DNA of 64,000 bases from Methylobacterium sp. DB0501 (GCF_011043735.1 NZ_JAAKGV010000007.1:124001-188000); one strand, 5' to 3'; shown: positions 13,691 to 22,368, counted from the stretch's first letter. Notes: generated from the sequence alone by a model not told the origin. Made by a program: numbers and translations.

Positions 13691-14677
13691 ATGACGTCGG
13701 ACCGCATCGCCGGCTTGCTCTACGGCCTGGGCGCCGCCTTGATCTGGGGTGGCTTTCCGGTGGTCACCCGGTTCGGCGTGACCGCGTCCGGACTCGATCT
13801 CTACGACGTGACCTTCGTCCGGTTCGCCGTCGCCGCCTTCCTGACCGTCCCGGTCCTGTTCCGTGCCCGGTGGCCCGGCTGGCGGCTGGCCGGCCTGCTC
13901 ACCCTGGGGATCGGCGCGCCCTACATCCTCGTCGTGTCGGGCGGCCTGACCCGGGCACCGGTGGCGCTGTTCGCGGTGCTCACCCCGGCGAGCATGGTGC
14001 TGTTCTCCACCGGCCTCGGGATCTGGATCCTGGGAGACCGCCCGGGCCGCTGGCAGCTCGCCGGCATCGCGGCGACCTGCACCGGCAGCGCGGTCGCCGC
14101 CTGGGCCCTGACCGGCGGCCATCCCGGCGACGTGCCGGCTTTGGGGCTGTTCGTGGCAGGAGGGGCGCTCTGGGCGACCTACACCGTGACGGCGAAGAGG
14201 TCGGGGCTCGATGCTTGGGTGGCGACGGCGGTCGTGTCGGCCACCTCGATGATCGCCTACGGGGTGCCGTACCTGGTCGTCCGGGGCTTCGCCTTCCTGC
14301 ATCATCCCTGGCCCGGTCTCGTGGGCCAGGCGCTGTACCAGGGCGCGCTCGTGTCGGTGGTCGCGTTGTTCTGCTACAGCAAGGCCGTCCTCCTGCTGGG
14401 GGCGCCGATGGGCGCCTGCTTCGCCGCCCTGGTACCGGCGGTGGCCATGGTGGAGGGTTTCGTCCTGCTCGGCGAGGTCCCGGCGCCGCTCTCGGTCCTC
14501 GGTCTCGGCCTGTCGACCCTCGGCGTCGGAGCCGTCCTCCTCATGCCGCCGCACCGGGCCGGAGCCGTCCGGGTCCGGGTCGATGCGCGTCGGCACGCCA
14601 GGACCTGCTCCTCCCAGGCGAGACTTCCTCCAGGCGAGACCTCTCCCAGCCAAGGCTCCGACCGCTCCGGGTCGTGA
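13691..14677 (+). CDS. EamA-family (DMT) transporter
   Basis: 328 residues with about ten predicted membrane helices in two EamA halves (ALIWGGFPVVTRFGVTASGLD near the start, ALWATYTVTAKRSGLDAWV in the second half). DMT carriers export amino acids, metabolites or drugs. The ATG at 13691 follows GGAAGGGG. The C-terminal 45 residues are hydrophilic and Arg/Ser-rich, unlike the family, and may be an extension past an older stop. The divergent tetR suggests ligand-induced expression; the substrate is unknown. Confidence 0.88.
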   Translation: MTSDRIAGLLYGLGAALIWGGFPVVTRFGVTASGLDLYDVTFVRFAVAAFLTVPVLFRARWPGWRLAGLLTLGIGAPYILVVSGGLTRAPVALFAVLTPASMVLFSTGLGIWILGDRPGRWQLAGIAATCTGSAVAAWALTGGHPGDVPALGLFVAGGALWATYTVTAKRSGLDAWVATAVVSATSMIAYGVPYLVVRGFAFLHHPWPGLVGQALYQGALVSVVALFCYSKAVLLLGAPMGACFAALVPAVAMVEGFVLLGEVPAPLSVLGLGLSTLGVGAVLLMPPHRAGAVRVRVDARRHARTCSSQARLPPGETSPSQGSDRSGS

Positions 14678-14789
14678 CGTGCCGACGGGCTTCGCCGCAA
14701 CGCCCTCGATCGCTGGCGCGGCACGCACATCGCGTCGCCGGCCCGGGGCAGCCAGGCTCGCCGCCGATCCGGACCGGTCCGCCTCCGGC

Positions 14790-15074
14790 TCAGCGCGGGA
14801 AGATGTGGAGCCCGTCATCCGGCAGCAGGTTGCGGGCCGGACCGCCGGTCTGCTGCCCGCCGCCCTGCTGGTAGGCGGGCAGTTCGGGGCGGCGGTCGTT
14901 GTCGCCGCCGGTATCGTACACCCAGGGCGCGGACCACGGGGCACGGCCGCCGACGGTGCCGGTGGCGTCGATGTCGCGCGGGCCGTAGCGGTAGGCCGGG
15001 CCCGGCTGGGCGGAGGCGGCGACGGTGGTGGCCAGCAGGGCGGCCGGGATCAGGAGGGTCCGGAGGGCGCGCAT
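14790..15074 (-). CDS. Small secreted protein (94 aa)
   Basis: Signal peptide MRALRTLLIPAALLATTVAASA with likely cleavage before QPG, then about 70 residues rich in Gly, Pro, Asp and Tyr (PAYRYGPRDIDATGTVGG, ending LLPDDGLHIFPR). Start 15074 is preferred over the ATG at 15080 because AAGG lies six bases before it. No domain is recognised; similar short Gly/Pro-rich exported proteins are frequent in Methylobacteriaceae. It stands alone between the EamA and deformylase-like genes. Confidence 0.65.
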   Translation of the reverse strand: MRALRTLLIPAALLATTVAASAQPGPAYRYGPRDIDATGTVGGRAPWSAPWVYDTGGDNDRRPELPAYQQGGGQQTGGPARNLLPDDGLHIFPR

Positions 15075-15199
15075 CGGCATCCTTTCCGAGAGGGGTGGAG
15101 GACCGCCGGGGGCGGCCTGATTGCCGAGACAACGGCCAGGCTGGGCCCGCCGTTCCGGTGCGGCAGGGCGGACCACCCTGCGGCCGGGCCGGTTAAGGC

Positions 15200-15244
15200 T
15201 TCCTGGCGGCCGTGTTCCTGGCAGCCGTGTTCCTGGCGGCCGTG
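15200..15244. repeat. Three 15-bp tandem units
   Basis: TTCCTGGCGGCCGTG at 15200-15214, 15215-15229 (one change) and 15230-15244. Intergenic, 14 bp beyond the stop of the deformylase-like gene. Confidence 0.9.
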
Positions 15245-15258
15245 GTGCCGTCGCACGC

Positions 15259-15756
15259 TCAGCCGCGCCGCAGCTTGGCGTAGCGCTTGAGTACCCGTTC
15301 GCGCTTGAGGCGCGACAGCCGCTCGATCCAGAACACCCCGTCGAGCTGGTCGATCTCGTGCTGCAGGCAGGCGGCGGCAAAGCCGTCCTCTTCCACCTCG
15401 TGCGCCGTGCCGTCGAGGTCGTGGAAGCGCACCCGCACCCGGGCCGGGCGCTCGACCTCCTCGTCGACGCCCGGCATCGAGACGCTGCCCTCGCGGTGGC
15501 GGGCGGTCTCGGGCGAGGCCCAGACCAGTTCCGGGTTGACGTAGGTGCGCGGCGCGAGGTCGAGCGTCGTCCGGATGATCGTCAGCCTCACCGGCGCGCC
15601 GACATGCGGGCCGGTGAGGCCCAGCGCCGAGACCGACACGAGCGTCTCCGCGAGGTCGCCGGCGAAGGTCCGCAGGGCGGCGTCGAAGGCGGCGACCGCG
15701 GGTGCGGGCTGGCGCAGGCGCGGGTCGGGGTAGAGCACCAGGGAGCGGGCGGGCAT
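15259..15756 (-). CDS. Peptide deformylase-like protein lacking catalytic residues
   Basis: 165 residues with the overall pattern of peptide deformylase: LVLYPDPRLRQPAPAV at the start, YVNPELVWAS, EVEEDGFAAACLQHEIDQLDGVFWIERLS near the end. All three catalytic motifs are altered. Motif I (GLGLAAPQ-like) is GLTGPHVGAP (46-55). Motif II EGCLS is EGSVS (89-93), losing the metal-binding Cys. Motif III HExxH is HEIDQ (133-137), losing one His ligand. An active Fe/Zn centre is therefore unlikely, and a non-catalytic role is inferred. A 56-codon membrane-protein gene lies 9 bp upstream in the same direction. Confidence 0.85.
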   Translation of the reverse strand: MPARSLVLYPDPRLRQPAPAVAAFDAALRTFAGDLAETLVSVSALGLTGPHVGAPVRLTIIRTTLDLAPRTYVNPELVWASPETARHREGSVSMPGVDEEVERPARVRVRFHDLDGTAHEVEEDGFAAACLQHEIDQLDGVFWIERLSRLKRERVLKRYAKLRRG

Positions 15757-15765
15757 CCGGTGCCT

Positions 15766-15936
15766 TCAGCGGGTGTGGAAGGCGGCGGGCCACAGGCCGG
15801 CCCGCTCGATCCCGACGACCAGGATCACCACGGCGAGCGCCACCGCGAGCACGACCAGCAGGTTGCGGCCCGGCACGCCCCGGGCGATCAGCACCAGCAC
15901 CAGCAGCAGGGAGATGACGGAGACGGCGACGTCCAT
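15766..15936 (-). CDS. 56-aa membrane protein
   Basis: MDVAVSVISLLLVLVLIARG (first helix) and LLVVLAVALAVVILVVGIERAGLWP (second helix): two hydrophobic segments joined by GVPGRN. AAGGAG lies at a good distance from the ATG. Its stop is 9 bp before the deformylase-like start, so the two are probably co-transcribed. Too short for family assignment. Confidence 0.65.
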   Translation of the reverse strand: MDVAVSVISLLLVLVLIARGVPGRNLLVVLAVALAVVILVVGIERAGLWPAAFHTR

Positions 15937-16177
15937 GGGGGCTCCTTCCGGGTGGCTGCGAGCGTGGCGGCAGAGGAGGGCTCTTCGTCAAGCCCGGACC
16001 TGCAAGCCCGGATCCGCGGCTGACGTTCCGGCGAAAGGGTTCCGACGGCCCCCGGGGCCGGGCGCCTGACCAAACCGTAACCTTCGCGCCACGGGCCGGT
16101 CAGGGCCGCCGGCCATAATGGCTCCATCGAACGGCCGCCGGCGCGGCCCTCGTGAGACGGAGCCTAAGAGAAACCCG

Positions 16178-17713
16178 ATGTCCCAGACCACCGAGACCTC
16201 ACGCTTCCACCGCAAGGCCCTCGCTTCCGTGGCGGCCGTCACCCTTGTGGCCACCGGGGCGCTGGGCACCGCCTTCCTGCCCCCCAGCACCCCGGCCTAC
16301 GCCCAGGCCCTGCCGCAGACCCCGATCACCACGACCGAGCACCCGCCGGGCAGCTTCGCGCCGATCGTCAACCGGGTGAAGCCGGGCGTGGTCTCGGTGA
16401 AGGTGAAGCTGAAGGACGACGCCTCGGCCGACGAGGACGGCGGCGGCCAGAATCTCCAGAACGTGCCGCCGCAGCTGCGCGACTTCTTCCGCCGCTTCGG
16501 CGAGGGCGGCCCGGGGGGGGGTATGGGTGGCGGCATGGCGCGCCCGCAGCGCCACGGCGGCGGCGCGGCGCAAGGATCGGGCTTCTTCATCTCGCCCGAC
16601 GGCTACGTGGTGACCAACAACCACGTGGTGAACAACGCCAAGTCGGTCGAGGTCACCCTCGATGACGGCCGCACCCTGCCGGCCAAGATCATCGGCACCG
16701 ACCCGAAGACCGACCTCGCCCTGCTCAAGGTCACCGACGGCGCGCCGTTCCCCTACGTGAAGCTCTCCCACGGCGCGCCGCAGGTCGGCGACTGGGTGGT
16801 GGCGATCGGTAATCCGTTCGGCCTCGGCGGCACGGTCACCGCCGGCATCGTCTCGGCCCGCGGCCGCGACATCGGCGCCGGCCCCTACGACGACTTCCTG
16901 CAGATCGACGCGCCGATCAACAAGGGCAATTCCGGCGGGCCGACCTTCGACGTCAAGGGCGAGGTGGTGGGCGTGAACACCGCGATCGCCTCGCCGTCCG
17001 GCGGCAACGTGGGCCTCGCCTTCGCGATCCCGTCCGAGACGGTGCAGGCGGTGGTCGACCAGCTGCGCGCCGACGGCAAGGTCGCCCGCGGCTATCTCGG
17101 CCTCCAGATCCAGCCGGTGACGAAGGACATCGCCGACAGCCTCGGCCTCGACAAGGCCAAGGGCGCCCTGGTGAACAGCGCCCAGGACGGCACGCCCGCC
17201 GCCAAGGCGGGGCTGAAGGCCGGCGACATCGTCCAGGCGGTGAACGGCGAGCCGGTGACCGATGCCCGCGAGCTGTCCCGCAAGATCGCCTCGCTGAAGC
17301 CCGGCACCAAGGTGGACCTCACCTATGTCCGGAGCGGGAAGACCGAGAACGCCCAGGTGACCCTCGGCACGCTGCCGAACGACACCAAGGTGGCGAGCGC
17401 CAACGACAATGGCAGCCGCGGCGACAGCCAGCCGCGTCTGGGCCTGAGCCTCGCCCCGGCGGGGCAGGTCGGCGCCGGCCAGGAGGGCGTCGCGGTGGTG
17501 GCCGTCGATCCGGACGGTCCGGCGGCGGCCAAGGGCATCCAGGAGGGCGACGTCATCCTCGACGTCGGCGGCCAGCCGGTCTCGAACTTGTCCGACGTCG
17601 CCGGTCGCATCCGCGCCGCGGAGACCGAGGGCCGCAAGGCGGTGCTGATGCGGATCAAGAACGACAAGGGCACCCGCTTCGTGGCGATCGGCCTGCAGAC
17701 GAAGAACGGCTGA
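16178..17713 (+). CDS. Do/HtrA-type periplasmic serine protease
   Basis: 511 residues from ATG 16178 (preceded by AAGAGAA; an upstream ATG at 16118 is less likely). Signal peptide about 12-43 (cleavage near AYAQ). Trypsin-like domain with triad His149 (VTNNHVV), Asp179 (KTDLALLK) and Ser252 (NKGNSGGP), then PDZ1 (about 285-385, RGYLGLQIQPV) and PDZ2 (about 415-505, EGVAVVAVDPDGPAA). A Gly/Met-rich loop (about 108-130) precedes the domain. These proteases degrade misfolded envelope proteins and act as chaperones. A GC hairpin terminator follows at 17735. No two-component genes adjoin. Confidence 0.95.
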   Translation: MSQTTETSRFHRKALASVAAVTLVATGALGTAFLPPSTPAYAQALPQTPITTTEHPPGSFAPIVNRVKPGVVSVKVKLKDDASADEDGGGQNLQNVPPQLRDFFRRFGEGGPGGGMGGGMARPQRHGGGAAQGSGFFISPDGYVVTNNHVVNNAKSVEVTLDDGRTLPAKIIGTDPKTDLALLKVTDGAPFPYVKLSHGAPQVGDWVVAIGNPFGLGGTVTAGIVSARGRDIGAGPYDDFLQIDAPINKGNSGGPTFDVKGEVVGVNTAIASPSGGNVGLAFAIPSETVQAVVDQLRADGKVARGYLGLQIQPVTKDIADSLGLDKAKGALVNSAQDGTPAAKAGLKAGDIVQAVNGEPVTDARELSRKIASLKPGTKVDLTYVRSGKTENAQVTLGTLPNDTKVASANDNGSRGDSQPRLGLSLAPAGQVGAGQEGVAVVAVDPDGPAAAKGIQEGDVILDVGGQPVSNLSDVAGRIRAAETEGRKAVLMRIKNDKGTRFVAIGLQTKNG

Positions 17714-17734
17714 TCCTTCGAGCATGACATGATG

Positions 17735-17758
17735 CGCCGGCCCCGCGAGGGGCCGGCG
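17735..17758 (+). terminator. Hairpin terminator after the Do protease
   Basis: CGCCGGCCCC-GCGA-GGGGCCGGCG forms a perfect 10-bp stem starting 21 bp after the protease stop and followed by TTCTGGTG. The T-tract is short. Confidence 0.7.
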
Positions 17759-17872
17759 TTCTGGTGTCCGACGACAGGGTCGGTGATCCCGGATCTCCTT
17801 CCGCTGACGCTCCGGTCGTCCGGGACAGGGGCGCTCATCGCATATACGGTCGCGTGCCTTGGTTCGACGCCC

Positions 17873-18823
17873 TCACACCCGGCACAGCCGCGCGAGCCGC
17901 CGACCGGAAACCCGGCCGCGGGCGGTGCCGTCGGTCTGCACGGCCTCGCCGGCGAGGGCGATCCGGGTCGGGTTCTCGATCAGGGTGTAGCGGGTGCGCC
18001 CGGGCGGCAGGCCGTACTGCACCGCCCAGAGCCGCAAGGCGGCGCAGAAGTCGCGCAGGGTCTCGGGCCCGGACCGCACGGGGTCGAGCACCGGCGCGAC
18101 CTCGGCGGCGCCGTAGGGCAGGGCGCGGAAGCCGGCGAGCAGCCCGGGCCGCCCTTGCGCGAGGTCGAAGGCGGCGCTCGATTCGACGCCCAGGGCCCCG
18201 GCCCGGTCGGGCGGGATGCTGGTCAGGGCGAGGGTCACGGGCTGCTCGGTCACCACCACCACGGCGCGGTCGGGCGCGCCGGCGAGATCGATCGCCAGCG
18301 CCCGGTAGCCGGCGCCGGCCTCCCGCGGCGCGGTGTAGACGAGGCCGACCAGGTCGAGATGCGCGGCCGAGCCCGAGACCCGGTCGGGATGGGCGGTCCA
18401 GCCGATCAGCCGCTCGCGCCGGGCGGCGCGCTCTGCCGAGACGTCGGGAATCTGGATCTCCGAATCCGGGAGCGTGCCCCGGATCGGGGCCGAGACGAGC
18501 GGCGGCACGACGCCGATGACGGCGGGGGCGGCGCAGACCGGACAGGGGCGCCCGGGGGCCGGCGCCTCGGCCGCGCGGTCGGGCAGGCGGGCCGGCATCT
18601 CGGCCGGTGCCCGGTCGGCGCCTTGAGCCGATTCCCGGCCTGCTTCGCCCGCCGGCCGCGGGCGCAGCAGGCCGATGCGCGGATCGAGGGCCGCGATCAC
18701 GGCGAACGGGATCGCCACGGCCGCGAGCGCCGCCAGGCCGAGCCCCCATCGTCCGCTGCCGTTCCGCACGCGCCACCGCCCCGTTGCGCGCATCCCCGCG
18801 CGATTCGGCCAGTATGCCGCCAT
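17873..18823 (-). CDS. Hypothetical membrane-anchored protein (316 aa)
   Basis: One N-terminal membrane helix (about 26-46: WGLGLAALAAVAIPFAVIAAL; a start at Met11 is possible) followed by a large non-cytoplasmic part. A CPVC pair occurs at about 94-97 (PCPVCAAPAV). The C-terminal half has regular alpha/beta-like segments (AGYRALAIDLAGAPDRAVVVVTE, RDFCAALRLWAVQYG) and ends RRLARLCRV. No domain recognised. It is divergent from the XRE-cupin regulator. Confidence 0.6.
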   Translation of the reverse strand: MAAYWPNRAGMRATGRWRVRNGSGRWGLGLAALAAVAIPFAVIAALDPRIGLLRPRPAGEAGRESAQGADRAPAEMPARLPDRAAEAPAPGRPCPVCAAPAVIGVVPPLVSAPIRGTLPDSEIQIPDVSAERAARRERLIGWTAHPDRVSGSAAHLDLVGLVYTAPREAGAGYRALAIDLAGAPDRAVVVVTEQPVTLALTSIPPDRAGALGVESSAAFDLAQGRPGLLAGFRALPYGAAEVAPVLDPVRSGPETLRDFCAALRLWAVQYGLPPGRTRYTLIENPTRIALAGEAVQTDGTARGRVSGRRLARLCRV

Positions 18824-18992
18824 TTTTGCGGAAAGTGCATCCGCGGCAAAGACTTAGATGAAAATACCTGGGGACGGCCGGTGTATGACCTTGCGCCAGA
18901 CCCTTGCGTCATGCCGCTACGACACGGCCGAGGCCCCGGCAAGGACCTCGGGACGGGTGCCCAGGCTGTCCGGATGCCCTATGGTGGGCCTC

Positions 18993-19577
18993 ATGACGAT
19001 GCCCGCGCCCGACCCCACCGACGGCCTCGCGCGCCGGCTCAGGCTCGAGCGCGAGGCGCGGGGCTGGTCGCTCGGCGACCTCGCGGCCCGCTCCGGCGTG
19101 TCGAAGGCGATGATCAGCAAGGTCGAACGCGCCGAGGCGAGCCCGACGGCGGTCCTGCTCGGCCGGCTCTCGGGGGCCTTCGGGCTGACCCTCTCGACCC
19201 TGCTGGCGCGGGCCGAGGGCGAGACCGGCCAGGTCCGACGCGCCGCCGCGCAGCCGGTTTGGGTCGATCCGGCGACGGGTTACCGCCGGCGCCAGGTGTC
19301 TCCGCAACTCTCGCCGCACCTCACCGAGCACCCCCTCGACCTGACCGAGGTGGAATTGCCGGCCGGCGCCGAGATCGCCTATCCGGCGGCCTCCTACGCC
19401 TTCCTGCGACAGATGGTCTGGATGCTCGACGGCACCCTGACCTTCCGGGAGGGCGAGGCGATCCACGTGCTGGAGGCCGGCGACTGCCTGGCGCTCGGCG
19501 CCCCCGCCGATTGCGCCTTCGCCAACCGCAGCGACCGCCCGTGCCGCTACCTCGTCGCCGTGGTGCGGCAGCGCTGA
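18993..19577 (+). CDS. XRE-family regulator with C-terminal cupin domain
   Basis: 194 residues from ATG 18993 (in-frame ATGs at 18981 and 18858 would lengthen it). HTH: LARRLRLEREARGWSLGDLA, then GVSKAMISKVERAEASPTAVLLGRLSGAFG. A cupin_2 fold follows: VELPAGAEIAYPAASYAFLRQMVWMLDGTLTF, then HVLEAGDCLALGAPADCAF. This pairing is common among regulators responding to small metabolites or amino compounds. The ligand is unknown. Confidence 0.85.
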   Translation: MTMPAPDPTDGLARRLRLEREARGWSLGDLAARSGVSKAMISKVERAEASPTAVLLGRLSGAFGLTLSTLLARAEGETGQVRRAAAQPVWVDPATGYRRRQVSPQLSPHLTEHPLDLTEVELPAGAEIAYPAASYAFLRQMVWMLDGTLTFREGEAIHVLEAGDCLALGAPADCAFANRSDRPCRYLVAVVRQR

Positions 19578-19599
19578 AAGCGTGAGGCGGCGCCGAAGA

Positions 19600-19896
19600 T
19601 CAGGCCGCGCGCCGGGCGAGGAAGGTCCGGGCCTCGGCGCCGCCGCGCAGGAAGCCGTAGATCAGGACTGGCCAGCAGAACAGCAGCACCGCCAGCGGCA
19701 CCGACATCTGCCAGCCGACGATCGCCCCGACGATGCCCGCCGCCGAGCCGACGAAGCGGAAGTAGAAGACCGGCACCGCGACCGCCAGGGCGACCAGGAC
19801 TGGCACGCCGAGCGCTGCGGTCAACCCGGCCTGCACCGCCAGGAGGTTGGTCACGCCCATGGCGAGGAACACCAGGAAGGCGGCAATCTGCATCAT
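19600..19896 (-). CDS. Small membrane protein (98 aa)
   Basis: MMQIAAFLVFLAMGVTNLLA opens the first of about three hydrophobic segments; the end is RGGAEARTFLARRAA. The longer frame to 20043 would add 49 residues of Arg/Pro-rich sequence of poor codon bias, so the internal ATG at 19896 is preferred. It converges on the XRE-cupin gene with 22 bp between stops. No domain is recognised. Confidence 0.6.
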   Translation of the reverse strand: MMQIAAFLVFLAMGVTNLLAVQAGLTAALGVPVLVALAVAVPVFYFRFVGSAAGIVGAIVGWQMSVPLAVLLFCWPVLIYGFLRGGAEARTFLARRAA

Positions 19897-20138
19897 CGTA
19901 CCGGTCTCTCGCACCCTTGCGAATCGTGCAGGTCCATGGAGACAGCCGAGCATGGCTTTTTGTGGGGCGCCGGGCCCGCGGCGGTCGGTTTTCGCGCCGC
20001 CCCGTGCAAGGACGGGAGGATTTGGAATATTTTTGCGCTCCAATCATCTAACAAAGATAAAAATTTTGCGGAACGATGTAAAAATGAAGTCGGCAAACAG
20101 TCTTTAATCCGTCATCTCGGCAATCGGCGGTCTGTCAT

Positions 20139-20152
20139 GTGCGCAAGCGCAC
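20139..20152. repeat. GTGCGC-AA-GCGCAC palindrome
   Basis: A perfect 6-bp inverted repeat with a 2-base spacer within an AT-richer region (about 20020-20160), 86 bp upstream of the small exported protein. It could be an operator or part of a short hairpin. Confidence 0.4.
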
Positions 20153-20237
20153 GTGGATAGCATCCCGTACGACTTAGGTCCGACGGCGATCGGCGCCCCA
20201 CCTTCACGGGCGACCGCACCAACCGACGAGATCGACG

Positions 20238-20540
20238 ATGACGAAGACGACCCTGCTCCTCGCCGGGGCGGCCCTGCTCGCCGCCGCGGCCCCGATCCGG
20301 TCCGCGCAAGCCCAGTCGGCAAAGGAGATCTACAGCTACAAGGCCCCCTCGGGCATGTTCAGCGAGGGCACCACGAAGTGGGACATGTTCCGCTTCATGG
20401 CGGTCGACCACGAGCAGCAGGAGGCCAGGGCTGCGGCGGCTGCCGCGGCCGAGGCCGCCGCCGCACGGACCGCCTCGGTCCCGGCCCCGTCGGTCGAGGG
20501 CCGGCCGACCGCGCATGCCCGGCTGCACGGCCGCCGCTGA
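20238..20540 (+). CDS. Small exported protein (100 aa)
   Basis: Signal peptide MTKTTLLLAGAALLAAAAPI with likely cleavage after AQA-25, then a short mature part: EIYSYKAPSGMFSEGTTKWD, a helix rich in Ala and Glu (EQQEARAAAAAAAEAAAART), and a basic tail. No domain. Preceded by an AT-rich leader suited to a promoter. Confidence 0.6.
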   Translation: MTKTTLLLAGAALLAAAAPIRSAQAQSAKEIYSYKAPSGMFSEGTTKWDMFRFMAVDHEQQEARAAAAAAAEAAAARTASVPAPSVEGRPTAHARLHGRR

Positions 20541-20712
20541 CCCGGGATCGGCCCCCCCGGCCCGGGGCGGGGGGTTGCACCCCCGCCACACCGGAGGCCG
20601 CCCGCACTGCCACCTAACCGTCATCCCTCTCCCCAGCCGCACCGACCTGGATCACGTTGAAGCGAGCGCGGACGGCCACAGATCCGCGAATGCGACAATG
20701 CGAGGGGGACCG

Positions 20713-21069
20713 ATGGACGTGCGGATGCTGCTGACCCAAGTCCAGTCCAATATCGGTGCGACCTGCGACCGGGCGGTCCGGCAGGCATCATTGATCGAGA
20801 CCCGCGAGCGCGACGGGCATCCGACCGAGACCGAGCGGAACGTCCTGCGCGGCATGCGGGTATCCCTCGGCCTCGAATACCACCAGGAAGAGCGGCTGCT
20901 CGCCGTCCTGGCCGGGGAGGCCGGCCGGCCCGCCCCCGCCCGCCGGCTCTGCCACCGCGGCGCCGGAGCGGATTGCCCGCTGCCGATCCGCTGCTGCGCC
21001 ATCCTGGCGGCAACGCTCACGCCGTGGTCGCACGCGACCCGCTCCCACGCCGTCGCCGCGGCGCGCTGA
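20713..21069 (+). CDS. Hypothetical cytoplasmic protein (118 aa)
   Basis: GAGGGGGA precedes ATG 20713. The first 70 residues look alpha-helical and charged (QVQSNIGATCDRAVRQASLI, EYHQEERLLAVLAGE); the rest is Ala/Arg/Cys-rich. Unrecognised. A 15-bp perfect hairpin lies 71 bp downstream. Confidence 0.45.
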   Translation: MDVRMLLTQVQSNIGATCDRAVRQASLIETRERDGHPTETERNVLRGMRVSLGLEYHQEERLLAVLAGEAGRPAPARRLCHRGAGADCPLPIRCCAILAATLTPWSHATRSHAVAAAR

Positions 21070-21139
21070 TTCGCGGGCTTCCCCGCTCCCGCGGCGCATC
21101 GGCGCCGCCGCAAGGAGGCAAGAGACCTTGCGGGCTCAG

Positions 21140-21173
21140 CCGCGCCGTCGAACGCATCCGTTCGACGGCGCGG
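21140..21173. terminator. Perfect 15-bp hairpin
   Basis: CCGCGCCGTCGAACG (21140-21154), loop CATC, CGTTCGACGGCGCGG (21159-21173). It has no T-run on either strand. It may end transcription of the upstream 118-codon gene, or be a repeat element. Otherwise the gap 21070-21512 holds only the doubtful ORF listed next. Confidence 0.5.
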
Positions 21174-21177
21174 CGGT

Positions 21178-21537
21178 ATGAGGCGCCGCCGCCACACCGG
21201 CGGTCCCGCCGCCCCCGCCCTCTCGGGCGGACCGCACGGGCCCGGGGCCCTGTGGCACGGGAGCACTGGCGGCCCGGCGGGGCCTGGCGGTCTTCTGTCC
21301 GCCGGACGAATCCCCCGAGAGACCGCCTCGCCCGACCAGGAGCCCGCCGCCTTGCCCGTCCCGCTGCCTGCCGCGTCGAACGCGCCGCTCTTCCTCCACC
21401 TCGCCGGATCGCTGGTCTTCGTCGCCGCCGCCGGCCGCGGCATCGGCTGGGCCCTCGACGCCTGGGTGCGGCGCGCGCCGGAGGCGCGGCCCGGGCCGGC
21501 CGAGGCGCCGCCTCAATCCGGCGCCCGCATCCGGTAG
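21178..21537 (+). CDS. Doubtful ORF with one membrane segment
   Basis: 119 codons; the first 60 are Arg/Pro/Gly-rich and unlikely to be coding. Residues about 70-95 (NAPLFLHLAGSLVFVAAAGR) look like one membrane helix with good codon bias. Its end overlaps the kdpE-like stop. It might be a shorter gene starting at an internal codon. Confidence 0.25.
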   Translation: MRRRRHTGGPAAPALSGGPHGPGALWHGSTGGPAGPGGLLSAGRIPRETASPDQEPAALPVPLPAASNAPLFLHLAGSLVFVAAAGRGIGWALDAWVRRAPEARPGPAEAPPQSGARIR

Positions 21538-22202
21538 CCGACCCCGGTCTCGGTCAGGATGTAGCGCGGGCGCTCGGGCTCCGGCTCGAGCTTCTGGCGC
21601 AGCTGGCGCACGTAGACCCGGAGATATTGCGGGTCGGCGGCCGTGCCCCAGACCTCGCGCAGCAGGTGGGCGTGGGTGAGCACCTTGCCGGCATGGTGCA
21701 CCAGCAGGCGCAGCACGTCGTATTCCTTCGGCGAGAGCTTCACCTCGCGCTCGCCCACCCGGACGATGCGGCGCACGAGATCCACCGAGAGCTCGCCGGC
21801 CCGGAAGACCGGCCGCTCGCCTCCCACCGCGAGCTGGTGGCGGAGCGCCGTGCGCATCCGGGCCAGAAGCTCGTTCATGCCGAACGGCTTGGTGACGTAG
21901 TCGTCCGCCCCGAGATCGAGGGCCTCGACCTTGCCGACCTCGTCGTCGCGGCTCGACAGTACGATCACCGGCAGGTCGGGCCGGCGGGCGCGGATCTGCG
22001 CTAGCAGCGCGTGGCCGGCGATGTCGGGCAGGCCGAGATCGAGGATGGCCAGCGCGAAGGCCTCCCGCTCCAGGAGGTCGAGGGCGGTGCGGCCGTTCTG
22101 GGCCTCGGCCACGTCGTAGCCCTGGCTGCCGAGGCCCACCCGCAGGAGCTTGCGGATCGGCGGCTCGTCGTCGATCACCAGGATGCGGGGTTCGTTGCTC
22201 AC
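21513..22202 (-). CDS. kdpE: KdpE-like OmpR-family response regulator
   Basis: 229 residues: receiver domain with acidic pair Asp11-Asp12, phosphoacceptor Asp55 (LAILDLGLPD), Ser83/84 and Lys105 (YVTKPFG), then a winged-helix domain (LSPKEYDVLRLLVHHAGKVL, VYVRQLRQKLE, TETGVGYRM). The sequence is closest in style to KdpE, which with KdpD controls the high-affinity potassium ATPase. No kdpD sensor or kdpFABC genes lie next to it here, so it either works with a distant kinase or is misnamed by similarity. Confidence 0.8.
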   Translation of the reverse strand: MSNEPRILVIDDEPPIRKLLRVGLGSQGYDVAEAQNGRTALDLLEREAFALAILDLGLPDIAGHALLAQIRARRPDLPVIVLSSRDDEVGKVEALDLGADDYVTKPFGMNELLARMRTALRHQLAVGGERPVFRAGELSVDLVRRIVRVGEREVKLSPKEYDVLRLLVHHAGKVLTHAHLLREVWGTAADPQYLRVYVRQLRQKLEPEPERPRYILTETGVGYRMRAPD

Positions 22203-22309
22203 GTTCGCTTCCCTCCGCTGCGCCCGGGAACGGGAGGATCGGCCAGGAGCGGCGTCTCACCATCTCGTGCCGGCGGAGCTTTGCGCCGCACGCCGGAGAG
22301 ACGCCGACA

Positions 22310-22366
22310 TCCGCATCGCGACAGCGGTCCGACGGGATCGCCGGCGCAACCGGTCGGATTTCGCAT
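22310..22366. repeat. Dispersed intergenic repeat, copy 1
   Basis: About 57 bp beginning ATCCGCATCGCGACAGCG and ending GTCGGATTTCGCAT. It resembles a second copy at 55021-55080 in both ends and length, and its tips form an ATCCG/CGGAT inverted pair. It lies between the kdpE-like and nitronate monooxygenase genes. Confidence 0.5.
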
Positions 22367-22368
22367 CC

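Noticed and set aside
16199..17725. A 508-codon frame antisense to the Do protease
   Set aside because: Antisense shadow made of Asp/Val/Gly/Arg repeats; the sense frame has the complete catalytic triad and both PDZ domains.
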